A DNA stretch of 64,000 bases from Hyphomicrobiales bacterium. Its GTDB lineage: Bacteria > Pseudomonadota > Alphaproteobacteria > Rhizobiales > Rhizobiaceae. The notes under the pieces were generated by a model that ran no database searches, was not told the DNA's origin, and worked only from the letters and a program-made list of their open reading frames with translations. Numbering within the stretch: position 1 is the first letter of the stretch; each line of letters begins with the position of its first letter. Location of the stretch: contig UBXM01000021.1 of the NCBI GenBank assembly GCA_900469445.1, positions 1 to 64,000 on the forward strand, given 5' to 3'. Below are positions 28,692 through 37,509 of this stretch, in pieces. A program made the translations under genes and the position numbers.

Positions 28692-29882
28692 TCAGTCGTT
28701 CGCCTTGACCGTCACGCCGAGAATTTCGGGCAGCGTATTGGGCGCGCCCATGCCAGCGCCGAGGATCATCGGGAAGGGAACCGGGTTCTGCGGCTGGGCC
28801 GTAACGGTCAGATTACCCGGCTTGTCCAGATAGGTGTTGACCGCCTGGCTGAGCGCATTCTGCAGTTCCGGAATGTTGTACTGTGCAAGGACGATCGGCG
28901 TCATGGCCTTGATCATCTGGGCAATCTGGTCGCCTGTCGTACCCTGCTGCTTGCCAGCGACATCCAGCCCCCTTTCGGTAATGCCGGCATCCTCGAAGCG
29001 GATCATCGCGCTGTTGAAGGTCAGTCGCTGCATCAGGCCGAGCATGGCGAGATTGGCGGCCTGTTCCGCTTCCTGCTTGTTCGGATTGGCTTCCATCGCC
29101 TTTGCCGTCTCATTGGCGGAGCGGACGAAGTCGAGCGTATAGCCCGACAGGCTGAAGGCCAGGTCAAGCTTGCCGATATTGGCGAAATCAAAGGCATATT
29201 CCTCGATTGCCAGCGTGCCGGGCTCCAGATCCCAGCTTCCGACCATGCTGATCTTGCCGTCGAGCGAGCTGAGGCCGAGATCGATGATGATCTGCTTCGT
29301 GCTCGGGGCTTCGACTGTGCTCAGGTCGGCCTTGATACCGTCTACATGCAGATCGAAATCCACTTTCTTGTCGTCTTCGGAAACTTCGGTCGTCAGCTTC
29401 GAAGAGCTGATCGAAGCGAGGCTCTTGCCTTCGACCTTGATCTCCATCGGGCCGGTTGTCGCCTCGTCATAGAGCAGAACGGAACCGAGCGAGTTGCCGG
29501 TCGTGCTGGCCGGCACGGTGACGCCACTCATGGTGATGTCGGAGGCGGTGATTTCCGTGGTGTCCTGGCGAATGTCGACATTTTCGAAAGTGAGGCTTTC
29601 GATCGTATAGCCGCCGGCATCTTCTTCCACGCCTTCCATTTCGATCGTGCCGAGCGGCAGGCTGCCCTGGCCGGCGCCGGCTTCGAAACGGCTGTTTCTG
29701 AGCGTGATGTTCGAACCGTTGACCTCCACTGAGCCTGGCACGATGCCGGCGCCCTGCTGCATGTAGAGCGCACTATTGAGCTTCTTGACCAGATCGTTCC
29801 CGTCCAGCGCCAGGGCTGGGGTGCCGAGTGCAATGAGGGTCGTTCCGGCCGCAAGTAGCCTGATTGTGGAAGTATAACGCAT
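28692..29882 (-). CDS. exported protein of unknown function, 396 residues
   Basis: Not recognised beyond a likely conserved Rhizobiales family. A signal peptide (RYTSTIRLLAAGTTLIALGTPALA, cleaved before LDGND) is followed by a beta-rich, Asn/Thr/Ser-rich region of repeating strand patterns (EVNGSNITLRNSRFE, EITASDITMSG, LHVDGIKADLS) and a helical C-terminal part with EAEQAANLAMLGLMQRL. The layering of amphipathic strands resembles AsmA/YdgA-type periplasmic lipid or envelope proteins, but this is a loose impression. AGGAGG six bases before ATG 29882 fixes the start. It is divergent from parC. Confidence 0.75.
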   Translation of the reverse strand: MRYTSTIRLLAAGTTLIALGTPALALDGNDLVKKLNSALYMQQGAGIVPGSVEVNGSNITLRNSRFEAGAGQGSLPLGTIEMEGVEEDAGGYTIESLTFENVDIRQDTTEITASDITMSGVTVPASTTGNSLGSVLLYDEATTGPMEIKVEGKSLASISSSKLTTEVSEDDKKVDFDLHVDGIKADLSTVEAPSTKQIIIDLGLSSLDGKISMVGSWDLEPGTLAIEEYAFDFANIGKLDLAFSLSGYTLDFVRSANETAKAMEANPNKQEAEQAANLAMLGLMQRLTFNSAMIRFEDAGITERGLDVAGKQQGTTGDQIAQMIKAMTPIVLAQYNIPELQNALSQAVNTYLDKPGNLTVTAQPQNPVPFPMILGAGMGAPNTLPEILGVTVKAND

Positions 29883-30029
29883 GAAAAGCCTCCTGGGGCA
29901 GGGATCTGCCCATGAAATCAATCGCATTTATAGGTCTGGTGGACAAAACGTCCACCGCTTTGTGTCCCGGGCGTTGAGCCATTTTTGTGACGCCCTTATC
30001 AAAGGGTTAGTTTCTCCACAGCCTGATAT

Positions 30030-30074
30030 CCCGGCTTTGTTGCTGAAAACCGGGCTTTGAGCTAGTCAAAGCCC
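30030..30074 (+). promoter_or_regulatory. parC leader with competing hairpins abutting the start codon
   Basis: GGGCTTTG (30052-30059) and CAAAGCCC (30067-30074) form a perfect eight-pair hairpin with loop AGCTAGT; its last base is next to the parC ATG at 30075. A second pairing, CCCGG (30030-30034) with CCGGG (30050-30054), uses part of the same strand, so both cannot form together. A further copy of GGCTTTG (30033-30039) could also pair with CAAAGCC. No Shine-Dalgarno is visible before the ATG. This is the layout of a translational switch, but function is inferred. Confidence 0.45.
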
Positions 30075-32330
30075 ATGGGACAGATCGTGAATCCGCCCGG
30101 CGACGACGGCGGCGACAACATTTTACCGGTAGACCTCAAGGCGGCGCTCGAAGAGCGCTATCTCGCCTATGCGCTGTCCACCATCATGCACCGTGCACTG
30201 CCGGACGTCCGTGACGGCTTGAAGCCCGTCCATCGCCGCATCGTTTATGCGATGAGCGAGATGGGGCTTCGCCCGAACGCCGCCTTCCGCAAATGCGCCA
30301 AGATCGTCGGCGAAGTGATGGGTAACTATCACCCGCATGGTGACCAGTCGATCTACGATGCGCTTGCGCGTCTGGCTCAGGACTTTTCACAGCGTTATCC
30401 TCTGGTCAACGGCCAGGGCAATTTCGGTAATATCGACGGGGATAGCCCCGCCGCCATGCGTTACACCGAAAGCAAGATGACGGCAGTGGCCGAACTCCTG
30501 CTCGAAGGCATCGGCGAGGATGCGGTTGATTTCCGCGATACCTATGACGAGAGCAATTCCGAGCCGACAGTGCTTCCTGGGGCCTTCCCGAACCTGCTCG
30601 CCAATGGCGCGACGGGCATCGCCGTCGGCATGGCGACCTCCATTCCGCCGCATAATGCTCACGAACTTTGCGACGCGGCCCTGCATCTGATCAAGCATCC
30701 CGATGCAACCGTCGAGAAACTGGTCGATTTCGTGCCCGGTCCGGACCTGCCGACCGGCGGCATCATCATCGATAGCCGCGAATCGATCATCGAGAGCTAC
30801 AGGACCGGCCGCGGCGGGTTCCGTGTTCGCGCCAAGTGGGAAGTCGAAGATCTCGGTCGCGGCGGTTACCAGATCGTCGTCACCGAAATACCCTATCAGG
30901 TGCAGAAGTCTCGCCTGATCGAAAAGATCGCCGAACTGCTGATCGCCCGCAAGCTGCCGCTGCTCGACGATATCCGTGATGAATCGGCGGAAGACGTGCG
31001 TATCGTCATCGTGCCGAAGAGCCGTACCGTCGATGCGACGCTGCTGATGGAATCGATGTTCAAGCTGACCGAGCTTGAAAACCGCATTCCGCTCAACATG
31101 AACGTGCTGTCCATGGGCCGCGTGCCCAAGGTGATGGCGCTGAACGAAGTGCTGGTCGAATGGCTGGCGCATCGCAAGGACGTGCTTGTCCGCCGCTCGA
31201 ACCATCGTCTGGCCGCGATCGACCGTCGCCTGGAGATCTTGGGCGGCCTGCTCGTCGCCTATCTCAACATCGATGAAGTCATCCGTATCATCCGCGAGGA
31301 AGATGAGCCGAAGCCGGTGATGATGGAGCGCTGGTCGCTCACCGACATTCAGGTCGAAGCCATCCTCAACATGCGGCTGCGCGCCTTGCGCAAGCTCGAA
31401 GAATTCGAGATCCGCACCGAGCACGAAAACCTGACCAAGGAAAAGGCCGATATCGAGGCGCTGCTCGCATCCGACGAGAAGCAGTGGCGGATGATCGAGG
31501 TCGAAATCCAGGACGTCAAGAAGAAGTACGCCAAGGCGACCGAGCTCGGCCGCCGCCGTACCCAGTTTGCCGAAGCACCCGAAGCCGATCTGGAAGCCAT
31601 CCAGCAGGCGATGATCGAAAAGGAACCGATCACCGTCATCATCTCGCAGAAGGGCTGGATCCGCGCGCTGAAGGGCCATGTGGCCGATACGTCGGGTCTC
31701 TCCTTCAAGGAAGGCGATGGACCGAAGATCGCCTTCCCGGCACAGACGACCGACAAGCTGCTGCTCGTAACGACCGGCGGAAAGGCTTATACGCTCGGCG
31801 CCGACAAGCTGCCAGGTGGCCGTGGCCATGGCGAGCCGATCCGCATCATGGTCGATATGGAGAATGATCAGGATATCCTGACTGCCTTCGTGCACGATAC
31901 GAGCCGCAAGATGATCATCGCTTCGACAGCGGGTTATGGCTTCATCGTCGCCGAGAACGAAATGGTCGCCAATACCCGCAAGGGCAAGCAGGTGATGAAT
32001 GTCGGCATGCCGGACGAGACGAAGCTTGTCGTGCCTGTTTCCGGCGATCATGTCGCGATCGTCGGTGAAAACCGCAAGATGGTGGTCTTCCCGCTGGAGC
32101 AACTGCCGGAAATGACCCGCGGCAAGGGCGTTCGCCTGCAGCGCTACAAGGATGGCGGAATTTCCGACATCAAGTGCTTTGCAATGGAGGCTGGCCTTTC
32201 CTGGGAAGACAGCGCCGGTCGTGCCTTCAACCGCACGAAGGACGAACTGCTTGAATGGATGGGCGACCGCGCTTCTGCCGGACGCACGGTCCCGAAGGGC
32301 TTCCCGAGAAGCGGGAAATTCGCTGGCTGA
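30075..32330 (+). CDS. parC: DNA topoisomerase IV subunit A
   Basis: Cuts and rejoins DNA to decatenate daughter chromosomes, with ParE. The 751-residue protein has the breakage-reunion domain ([20 protein letters not shown], then [13 protein letters not shown]) and the active Tyr at about residue 130 in [10 protein letters not shown]. The middle coiled coil and a C-terminal set of beta-pinwheel blades ([17 protein letters not shown], then [20 protein letters not shown]) follow. The alphaproteobacterial length and [15 protein letters not shown] start mark it as ParC rather than GyrA. The ATG is preceded directly by hairpin sequence and lacks a clear ribosome site. Confidence 0.95.
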   Translation: MGQIVNPPGDDGGDNILPVDLKAALEERYLAYALSTIMHRALPDVRDGLKPVHRRIVYAMSEMGLRPNAAFRKCAKIVGEVMGNYHPHGDQSIYDALARLAQDFSQRYPLVNGQGNFGNIDGDSPAAMRYTESKMTAVAELLLEGIGEDAVDFRDTYDESNSEPTVLPGAFPNLLANGATGIAVGMATSIPPHNAHELCDAALHLIKHPDATVEKLVDFVPGPDLPTGGIIIDSRESIIESYRTGRGGFRVRAKWEVEDLGRGGYQIVVTEIPYQVQKSRLIEKIAELLIARKLPLLDDIRDESAEDVRIVIVPKSRTVDATLLMESMFKLTELENRIPLNMNVLSMGRVPKVMALNEVLVEWLAHRKDVLVRRSNHRLAAIDRRLEILGGLLVAYLNIDEVIRIIREEDEPKPVMMERWSLTDIQVEAILNMRLRALRKLEEFEIRTEHENLTKEKADIEALLASDEKQWRMIEVEIQDVKKKYAKATELGRRRTQFAEAPEADLEAIQQAMIEKEPITVIISQKGWIRALKGHVADTSGLSFKEGDGPKIAFPAQTTDKLLLVTTGGKAYTLGADKLPGGRGHGEPIRIMVDMENDQDILTAFVHDTSRKMIIASTAGYGFIVAENEMVANTRKGKQVMNVGMPDETKLVVPVSGDHVAIVGENRKMVVFPLEQLPEMTRGKGVRLQRYKDGGISDIKCFAMEAGLSWEDSAGRAFNRTKDELLEWMGDRASAGRTVPKGFPRSGKFAG

Positions 32331-32576
32331 TCAGTGTTTCGCGAGCGCTCTGAGCGCCGCATAGTAATTCCTCATCGCCACACTGGCGATGAGTTCTGGG
32401 CTTGTGTGCTGCCCGTTACCGTCAGTCGTTTTGGTGGTGACAAATTCGATGTGAACGGTATCCGATCGTATCTCGACCCGGTCGCCTTCTTTCCAGCCAA
32501 CCCTTTCGAGATGCTCCTGCGGCAACATGATGCCGCAGCATTCACCAATGCGCTGAATGACCACTGTCTCGCCCAT
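32331..32576 (-). CDS. second AbrB/MazE-type antitoxin, unpaired
   Basis: An 81-residue SpoVT/AbrB swapped-hairpin DNA-binding protein: VIQRIGECCGIMLPQEHLER, then VGWKEGDRVEIRSD. It is clearly related to the antitoxin at 33083 (IGxxxGIxxPxExLERxGxKxGDxVEIR shared) and, notably, has a matching C-terminal tail (MRNYYAALRALAKH here, MEKYRIALRELAK there), the region expected to bind the toxin. The linker is longer and unlike. It follows doc by 117 bases on the same strand, with no toxin of its own. ATG 32576 is preferred; ATG 32612 would add 12 residues. Confidence 0.8.
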   Translation of the reverse strand: MGETVVIQRIGECCGIMLPQEHLERVGWKEGDRVEIRSDTVHIEFVTTKTTDGNGQHTSPELIASVAMRNYYAALRALAKH

Positions 32577-32693
32577 CTCCGCCCTCCATCGATGGAAGTG
32601 ATACGCTATCATGTATGTGGGATTAAATATATACGGTGCGGCTTGGATTGTACGATATCGGACTAAGCCGCGACGATTTGGACGGCTGAAAGA

Positions 32694-33086
32694 TCACGCA
32701 GGGTAGGGGATGCAGTGATCGCGAAGAAATCGCGTCGCGCCATCCTCATCGATTTCGCCGGCCGCGACGGCAAGGACAAAAGCAACGATCTCGGCTTGTG
32801 TCGCCTCAATCAAGTAGCCATTGATCAGCAAAAAGGTGAATGCGGCAAGGTAAGCGATACGTTTGTTGCCGTCAGAGAACGGGTGGTTACGCGCCAAGCC
32901 GTAGAGATAGGCCGCAGCAAGTACGAAAATGTCGTCTTCGCCATAGGCATGTTTGTGAAGTGGGCGTGCAAGCGCCGCTTCCAAAGCGTTCTCGTCTTTC
33001 AAGCCTGGCAAGCCGCCGTGCTCTATAATTTGCTCGTCGTGGACGATTTCAATCGCGGATCGAGATAGCCACTTTATGGCTGTCAT
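32694..33086 (-). CDS. doc: Doc/Fic-family death-on-curing toxin
   Basis: A 130-residue Fic-fold toxin. The Doc of phage P1 phosphorylates EF-Tu and stops translation. The active loop HPFSDGNKRIA at residues 68-78 is intact (His, the acidic Asp and the NKR phosphate anchor), so the toxin looks functional. Its ATG overlaps the antitoxin stop by four bases. Doc usually pairs with Phd; here it pairs with an AbrB-type antitoxin, a known but less common combination. The target is inferred from family. Confidence 0.9.
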   Translation of the reverse strand: MTAIKWLSRSAIEIVHDEQIIEHGGLPGLKDENALEAALARPLHKHAYGEDDIFVLAAAYLYGLARNHPFSDGNKRIAYLAAFTFLLINGYLIEATQAEIVAFVLAVAAGEIDEDGATRFLRDHCIPYPA

Positions 33087-33304
33087 TTGGCCAATTCCCG
33101 CAGCGCGATACGGTATTTCTCCATTCCAAGCCGTGCGGCTTTCAATTGGTCAGCAAGGTCAGCTTGTTCCGGAACAAGCGAAATGCTGCCGTTCTCTTCT
33201 CGGATTTCGACGCTGTCTCCCGCCTTCAATCCAAGGCGTTCGAGTACTTCCTTCGGGATGATGATGCCTTCGGAATTTCCGATCTTGCGGATGGTCGTGT
33301 TCAT
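33083..33304 (-). CDS. AbrB/MazE-type antitoxin, partner of Doc
   Basis: A 73-residue antitoxin. The N-terminal half is an AbrB hairpin (TIRKIGNSEGIIIPKEVLER, then LGLKAGDSVEIREE), which dimerises to bind DNA; the C-terminal helix (QLKAARLGMEKYRIALRELAK) should wrap and block Doc. It comes before doc with a four-base overlap, so both are made from one message. A perfect ten-base inverted repeat seven bases upstream is a strong candidate operator for self-repression. Confidence 0.9.
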   Translation of the reverse strand: MNTTIRKIGNSEGIIIPKEVLERLGLKAGDSVEIREENGSISLVPEQADLADQLKAARLGMEKYRIALRELAK

Positions 33305-33310
33305 GGTCGA

Positions 33311-33343
33311 ACCTCATGTTGCAACGTTGTTATAACATGAGGT
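33311..33343. promoter_or_regulatory. operator-like palindrome upstream of the AbrB-Doc operon
   Basis: ACCTCATGTT (33311-33320) and AACATGAGGT (33334-33343) are perfect inverted copies. Their 13-base spacer contains an eight-base palindrome, CAACGTTG (33322-33329). The whole element starts seven bases upstream of the antitoxin ATG, where an AbrB-type antitoxin would repress. Confidence 0.75.
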
Positions 33344-33362
33344 CGGCATCTCGACAATAAGG

Positions 33363-34235
33363 CTAAGGCGCCCTGAGGTCCGGCCGCCGCCGACGTATCT
33401 GCCACAAAGCATGGCCGATCAGCGCGAGGATCAGAACGGTACCGCCGGTAAGGGTGCGTGGCGAGATTTCTTCCGCAAAGACCAGCCAGACCCAGATGGG
33501 CGCCAGAACCGTTTCCAGGAGATAACACATGCCGACTTCGGCGCCGGAGAGGTATCGAGGGCCGATCGCCAGACACCAGAAGGCCAGCGGGATGAGCACG
33601 AGGCCGTCAAGCAACACCCAGAACGGCTGGGGGATTGAGGTGAGGCCGCCGGGCTGCATCATCGTCAGGCCGATGATGGCAGGTATGATCGTCGCGACAA
33701 GCGGGACAAGACCGAGATCGGTTTGGCTCTTGCGCCCCACGGTAATCGCTCCGGCAAGCAGAAGCGTCGTTGCCAGCGCCGACATGTTGCCCAGGAGTTC
33801 GCCGCCGGAAAGACCGCCGGAAACGATGATCCCGACACCGAGGATCATGAGAAACATGGTGATCCAGGTTGATCGTGACGGGTGTTCGCCAAGCAGCAGC
33901 CAGCCGAACAGTGCTGCAAACATCGGGGTGAAAGCGACGATGAAGACGACGTTGGCCGTCGCCGTATTGAAGATGCCGCCAAGGAACGTGATGGTCGAAA
34001 GGCCGTAGAAGAGCCCGGCGAGCAGACCGGCTTTCCCGGGCCCCAGCGCAGAATTGCCTGGCTGAATACGGCTGAGCAGAAACCAGATCGCCACGCCCAG
34101 GGCGAGAGTGCAAAGGCTGCGCAATGCAAGTGTTTGCCAAAGCTCACCTCCGCCCAGCCGGACGAGTGGCACGTCGAAGGATAGCGCGATGCCTCCGGTA
34201 ATCGTTATGATCAACCCTTTGCGGTGGTTGCTCAT
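33363..34235 (-). CDS. EamA/DMT family transporter
   Basis: A 290-residue inner-membrane protein with ten helices in two EamA repeats; the first ends near LGVGIIVSGG and the second contains ISPRTLTGGTVLILALIGHALW, the usual final helices. It starts with GLIITITGGIALSFDVPLVRLGG. Drug/metabolite exporters of this type move amino acids or nucleosides; no substrate can be named. It follows bpt by nine bases on the same strand, so it is probably the last gene of that operon. Confidence 0.85.
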   Translation of the reverse strand: MSNHRKGLIITITGGIALSFDVPLVRLGGGELWQTLALRSLCTLALGVAIWFLLSRIQPGNSALGPGKAGLLAGLFYGLSTITFLGGIFNTATANVVFIVAFTPMFAALFGWLLLGEHPSRSTWITMFLMILGVGIIVSGGLSGGELLGNMSALATTLLLAGAITVGRKSQTDLGLVPLVATIIPAIIGLTMMQPGGLTSIPQPFWVLLDGLVLIPLAFWCLAIGPRYLSGAEVGMCYLLETVLAPIWVWLVFAEEISPRTLTGGTVLILALIGHALWQIRRRRPDLRAP

Positions 34236-34244
34236 CGATGACCG

Positions 34245-35015
34245 TCAATCATCGGCATCGGTCGACGAGGGCAGCGAACGCTCCCAGCCGCGTGCCATCA
34301 AGTGTTCCTGCGGCTGATAGCGGGTCTTGTAATCCATCTTCGACGATCCCTTGACCCAGTAGCCGAGATAGACATGCGGAAGCCCAAGCGTGCGCGCTCG
34401 GTTGATGTGGTCGAGGATCATGAAGGTCCCGAGCGAACGCTTCTCGTATTTTGGGTTGAAGAAGGAATACACCATCGAAAGCCCGTCGCTCATCATGTCG
34501 GTCAGCGCAACGGCAATCAGTTCGCCTTTCGGCTGCGGGCTGAGGCCCGACCCGGGCTCGCGGATCCGGTATTCGATCAGCCTCGTATTCACATGTGTGT
34601 CTTCTACCATGATCGCATAGTCGAGGGCGGACATGTCCGACATCCCGCCATGCTGGTGCCGGTCATCGAGATACCGGCGGAAGAGTGCGAACTGTTCGGT
34701 GGAAGGCTGGGCCGGCTGGACTGTGGCGATCAGGTCGCGATTGGCGGTCACCACGCGCTTCATCGAGCGTGTGGGTTCGAACTCGCCGGCCAGAATGCGG
34801 ACCGAAACACAGGCGCGGCAGGCTTCGCAGGCCGGCCGGTAGGCGATGTTCTGGGAGCGGCGAAAACCGCCTTGGGTCAGAAGGTCGTTCATCTCTGCGG
34901 CACGGGGGCCGACGAGGTGGGTGAACACCTTGCGTTCCATTTCACCCGGAAGATAGGGACAAACTGCCGGAGCCGTCAGATAGAACTGCGGGGAAGGCGT
35001 CGTCTGGGTATTCAT
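34245..35015 (-). CDS. bpt: aspartate/glutamate leucyltransferase
   Basis: Transfers leucine from Leu-tRNA to N-terminal Asp or Glu of proteins, marking them for ClpS-ClpAP (bacterial N-end rule). The 256-residue protein has the family's Cys-rich N-terminal block [17 protein letters not shown], preceded by [20 protein letters not shown], and the GNAT-like C-terminal half with [20 protein letters not shown] and [16 protein letters not shown]. Complete. It lies downstream of an RDD gene across a large hairpin and upstream of the EamA gene. Confidence 0.93.
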   Translation of the reverse strand: MNTQTTPSPQFYLTAPAVCPYLPGEMERKVFTHLVGPRAAEMNDLLTQGGFRRSQNIAYRPACEACRACVSVRILAGEFEPTRSMKRVVTANRDLIATVQPAQPSTEQFALFRRYLDDRHQHGGMSDMSALDYAIMVEDTHVNTRLIEYRIREPGSGLSPQPKGELIAVALTDMMSDGLSMVYSFFNPKYEKRSLGTFMILDHINRARTLGLPHVYLGYWVKGSSKMDYKTRYQPQEHLMARGWERSLPSSTDADD

Positions 35016-35112
35016 CGAACTGTGGCCGATCCCGTCATGGAGTGCGAAATGTCATACCATGGCGCATAAATGGAAAACGTCAACCTGCGCTTTTTACGGC
35101 CTGGTTTTAAGC

Positions 35113-35146
35113 GCGGCCAATCAGGTGCAATTCGATGATTGGCCGC
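35113..35146. terminator. eleven-pair hairpin between RDD gene and bpt
   Basis: GCGGCCAATCA (35113-35123) and TGATTGGCCGC (35136-35146) are perfect inverted copies with a 12-base loop. Transcription from the RDD gene crosses it before bpt. There is no T-run, so it may be a processing or attenuation hairpin, or an operator for bpt, rather than an intrinsic terminator. Confidence 0.45.
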
Positions 35147-35160
35147 TCTGATGAAGCCGG

Positions 35161-35619
35161 TCAGGATGTCCTGACGATGACTGTGCCGAGCAGCATGTCG
35201 TGGACCAGTCGTGATTTTTCGGTGAACAGGCCGACCAGCAGAATGAGCGGTGTCAGCACCGAGTTGATCAGCCAGAACAGCACCGTGTGCACCATGGCCG
35301 TCATGAAATCCATGCGGCGCCCGTCCATCCGCATCAGCGTTATGCCCATGGCGCGCATGCCGGGGGAGGCTTGCGAAGGGCCGCCCAGCGTCATGCCGAA
35401 ATAGAGCAGCGCCACGATCACGAACAGCGCCGGATAAAGCATGAAGCCGAGGCCGAGCGTGATGATGCCGAGAAAGAAGACGATCACGGCAGCCGGAATG
35501 CATAAGAGAAGCACGATCAGGTAGTCGAGAATGAAAGCGAACACCCGGCGGGAAAGAACGCCGCTATAGGCGCGCCAGTCCTCCGGTGCGGCATAGGTCG
35601 GGTTCGGGTCGAGGCTCAT
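35161..35619 (-). CDS. RDD family membrane protein
   Basis: A 152-residue inner-membrane protein of the RDD family. The conserved Arg and Asp residues are seen in YSGVLSRRVFAFILDYLIV (R, D) and the later S-P-GMRAMGITLMRMDGRRM; three to four helices are predicted. RDD proteins have been linked to ion exchange and to aiding other membrane complexes, with no firm role. It lies between hemB and bpt on the same strand. Confidence 0.85.
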   Translation of the reverse strand: MSLDPNPTYAAPEDWRAYSGVLSRRVFAFILDYLIVLLLCIPAAVIVFFLGIITLGLGFMLYPALFVIVALLYFGMTLGGPSQASPGMRAMGITLMRMDGRRMDFMTAMVHTVLFWLINSVLTPLILLVGLFTEKSRLVHDMLLGTVIVRTS

Positions 35620-35698
35620 TTATCGTCGGTCTCCTGTTTCTCTCCAATATATGGGGAGATGCTGCAACCTTAGCAAGCCTCGGCCCGTGCGCCGACAC

Positions 35699-36709
35699 TC
35701 AGCCCTTTATCAGCTTCTTCGCCACGTCGACGGCGAAATAGGTGAGGATGCCATCGCAGCCGGCGCGCTTGAAGCAGAGAAGCGTCTCCATCATCACCCG
35801 CTCGCCGTCGATCCAGCCGTTCATCGCGGCGGCCTTGATCTGTGCGTATTCGCCCGACACCTGATAGGCATAGGTCGGCAGCCCGAAAGCTTCCTTCACG
35901 CGCCAACAGATGTCGAGATAGGGCAGGCCGGGCTTGATCATCATCATGTCGGCGCCTTCCTCGACGTCGAGAGCGGCATCGCGCATCGCTTCCGTACCGT
36001 TGGCCGGAGAGATGTAATAGCTGTTCTTGTCACCCTTCAGCAGGCCGCCGGTATTGATCGCCTCGCGATAGGGGCCGTAGAAACCGGAAGAGAACTTCGT
36101 CGCATAGGACATGATGCCGACGTCCTGATGGCCGGCAGCATCCAGCCCGCGACGGATCGCGCCGATACGGCCATCCATCATTTCCGACGGCGCGATGATA
36201 TCGGCGCCGGCATCCGCCTGCATGACCGCGGCCTTCACCACATGGTCCACCGTTTCGTCATTGACGATGATGCCTTCCCGCAGGATGCCGTCATGGCCAT
36301 GGCTGGTAAACGGGTCGAGCGCGACGTCGGTGATCAGGCCGATATTCGGCACCGCCTTCTTCGTTTCGCGAATGAACCGGTTCATCAGGTTATTCGCGTC
36401 GAGAATGTGTGAGCCGGTCGCGTCACGCAGATCCATCTCGATATCCGGGAAAGGGGCGATTGCCGGAATGCCGAGATCGGCCGCTTCCCTGATCGCTTCC
36501 ACGGCCTTGTCGACGCTCATCCGGTTGACGCCCGGCATGGCCGCCAGGGGTTCGGAAATTCCGGTACCGTGGGTGATGAAGATCGGCCAGATAAGGTCAT
36601 CGACGGTCAGCCGGTTTTCCTGCACCATGCGGCGGACCCAGTCGGCCTTGCGATTGCGTCGCATCCTGCGGTGCCCGGTGATCTCGTCGACGAGATGGGT
36701 CTTGTCCAT
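35699..36709 (-). CDS. hemB: delta-aminolevulinic acid dehydratase (porphobilinogen synthase)
   Basis: Joins two 5-aminolevulinate molecules into porphobilinogen, the second step of heme synthesis. The 336-residue enzyme has the two Schiff-base lysines in SYATKFSSGFYGP and MMMIKPGLPYLDI. The metal switch reads VALDPFTSHGHDG: the three Cys of the zinc enzyme are replaced by A130, D132 and D140, so this is the magnesium-type, zinc-independent form usual in alphaproteobacteria. Complete. hemB leads a run with RDD, bpt and EamA genes. Confidence 0.95.
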   Translation of the reverse strand: MDKTHLVDEITGHRRMRRNRKADWVRRMVQENRLTVDDLIWPIFITHGTGISEPLAAMPGVNRMSVDKAVEAIREAADLGIPAIAPFPDIEMDLRDATGSHILDANNLMNRFIRETKKAVPNIGLITDVALDPFTSHGHDGILREGIIVNDETVDHVVKAAVMQADAGADIIAPSEMMDGRIGAIRRGLDAAGHQDVGIMSYATKFSSGFYGPYREAINTGGLLKGDKNSYYISPANGTEAMRDAALDVEEGADMMMIKPGLPYLDICWRVKEAFGLPTYAYQVSGEYAQIKAAAMNGWIDGERVMMETLLCFKRAGCDGILTYFAVDVAKKLIKG

Positions 36710-36840
36710 GACGGTGTCTCCGTTGTTTTTGTTGGCCGGTCCTTAGCATGCGACAAGTTGTTTATGAATGGCCACGATCAAGCATTGCTGCCATGCGCGC
36801 GGCTGGCGGCTTGCGTCATGCCTCTATATATCATTGCCCT

Positions 36841-37278
36841 ATGGAACCTGATTCACCCACGACGCCCCGGCGCACGCTGACCGAGCTCCTGTTCATTCTC
36901 TTCCTGAGGATGATTGCCGTCACCTGTTTCTGGTTCGGCATGCAATATTGGGCGATGCTCGTCGGCTATTCGCTGGAAGGCCGGGCGCGCTTCGATCTCC
37001 TGAACCTGCCCTGGAGGGCCGCGGCTCCGACACTGGCAGTGCTTTTTCCGGTCGCGTCGCTCGGCCTGTGGCTTGCCACTTCATGGGGGGCGGTGCTCTG
37101 GGCTATGGCCGCCATCATCCAGATACTCATGTATGTCGTCTGGCCGCATATCTTCGGCGAGAACCATCTCGTGCCGTTTCTAAACGTCCTTGTTGCGAGC
37201 CTTTACGTCGTATTTCGGGTCGCCTTATGGCTGGAAAGCCGGCGTAAGGAGGAGAAGGTAAGGATCGATTTACCATGA
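36841..37278 (+). CDS. DUF6163-like small membrane protein
   Basis: A 145-residue protein with four hydrophobic segments after a polar, Pro-rich start (MEPDSPTTPRRTLTELLFI). The first helix region reads LFLRMIAVTCFWFGMQYWAML, the last ENHLVPFLNVLVASLYVVFR, ending in a charged tail. It matches my memory of the rhizobial family DUF6163, which stands next to ldtR in related genomes; function unknown. ATG 36841 is chosen; an ATG at 36748 would add 31 residues from the intergenic region shared with hemB. Confidence 0.75.
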   Translation: MEPDSPTTPRRTLTELLFILFLRMIAVTCFWFGMQYWAMLVGYSLEGRARFDLLNLPWRAAAPTLAVLFPVASLGLWLATSWGAVLWAMAAIIQILMYVVWPHIFGENHLVPFLNVLVASLYVVFRVALWLESRRKEEKVRIDLP

Positions 37279-37509
37279 AATTAAGGGAATTTTCGCTCAA
37301 ATTTTAGCGAATTTTGCATGTTAAGTATTTGATTTTTATAAGCCGAACGTGGTGCTGCAGGATGTGCGTCACAGTCCCGACAAAATCGAAAAATGCAGGT
37401 AAGCTTTTGTTAAGCAAATGTTTTAAGTCGAATTTTATGCGCATTCGATAGGGTCTGTCTCAAGGCGGGAACAAACAAACACACCGCCAAACAAAACAGT
37501 GAGGCAGTT

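Noticed and set aside
37279..37509. LdtR operator in the AT-rich region before ldtR
   Set aside because: Several short inverted repeats of five bases can be drawn, none clearly better than chance.
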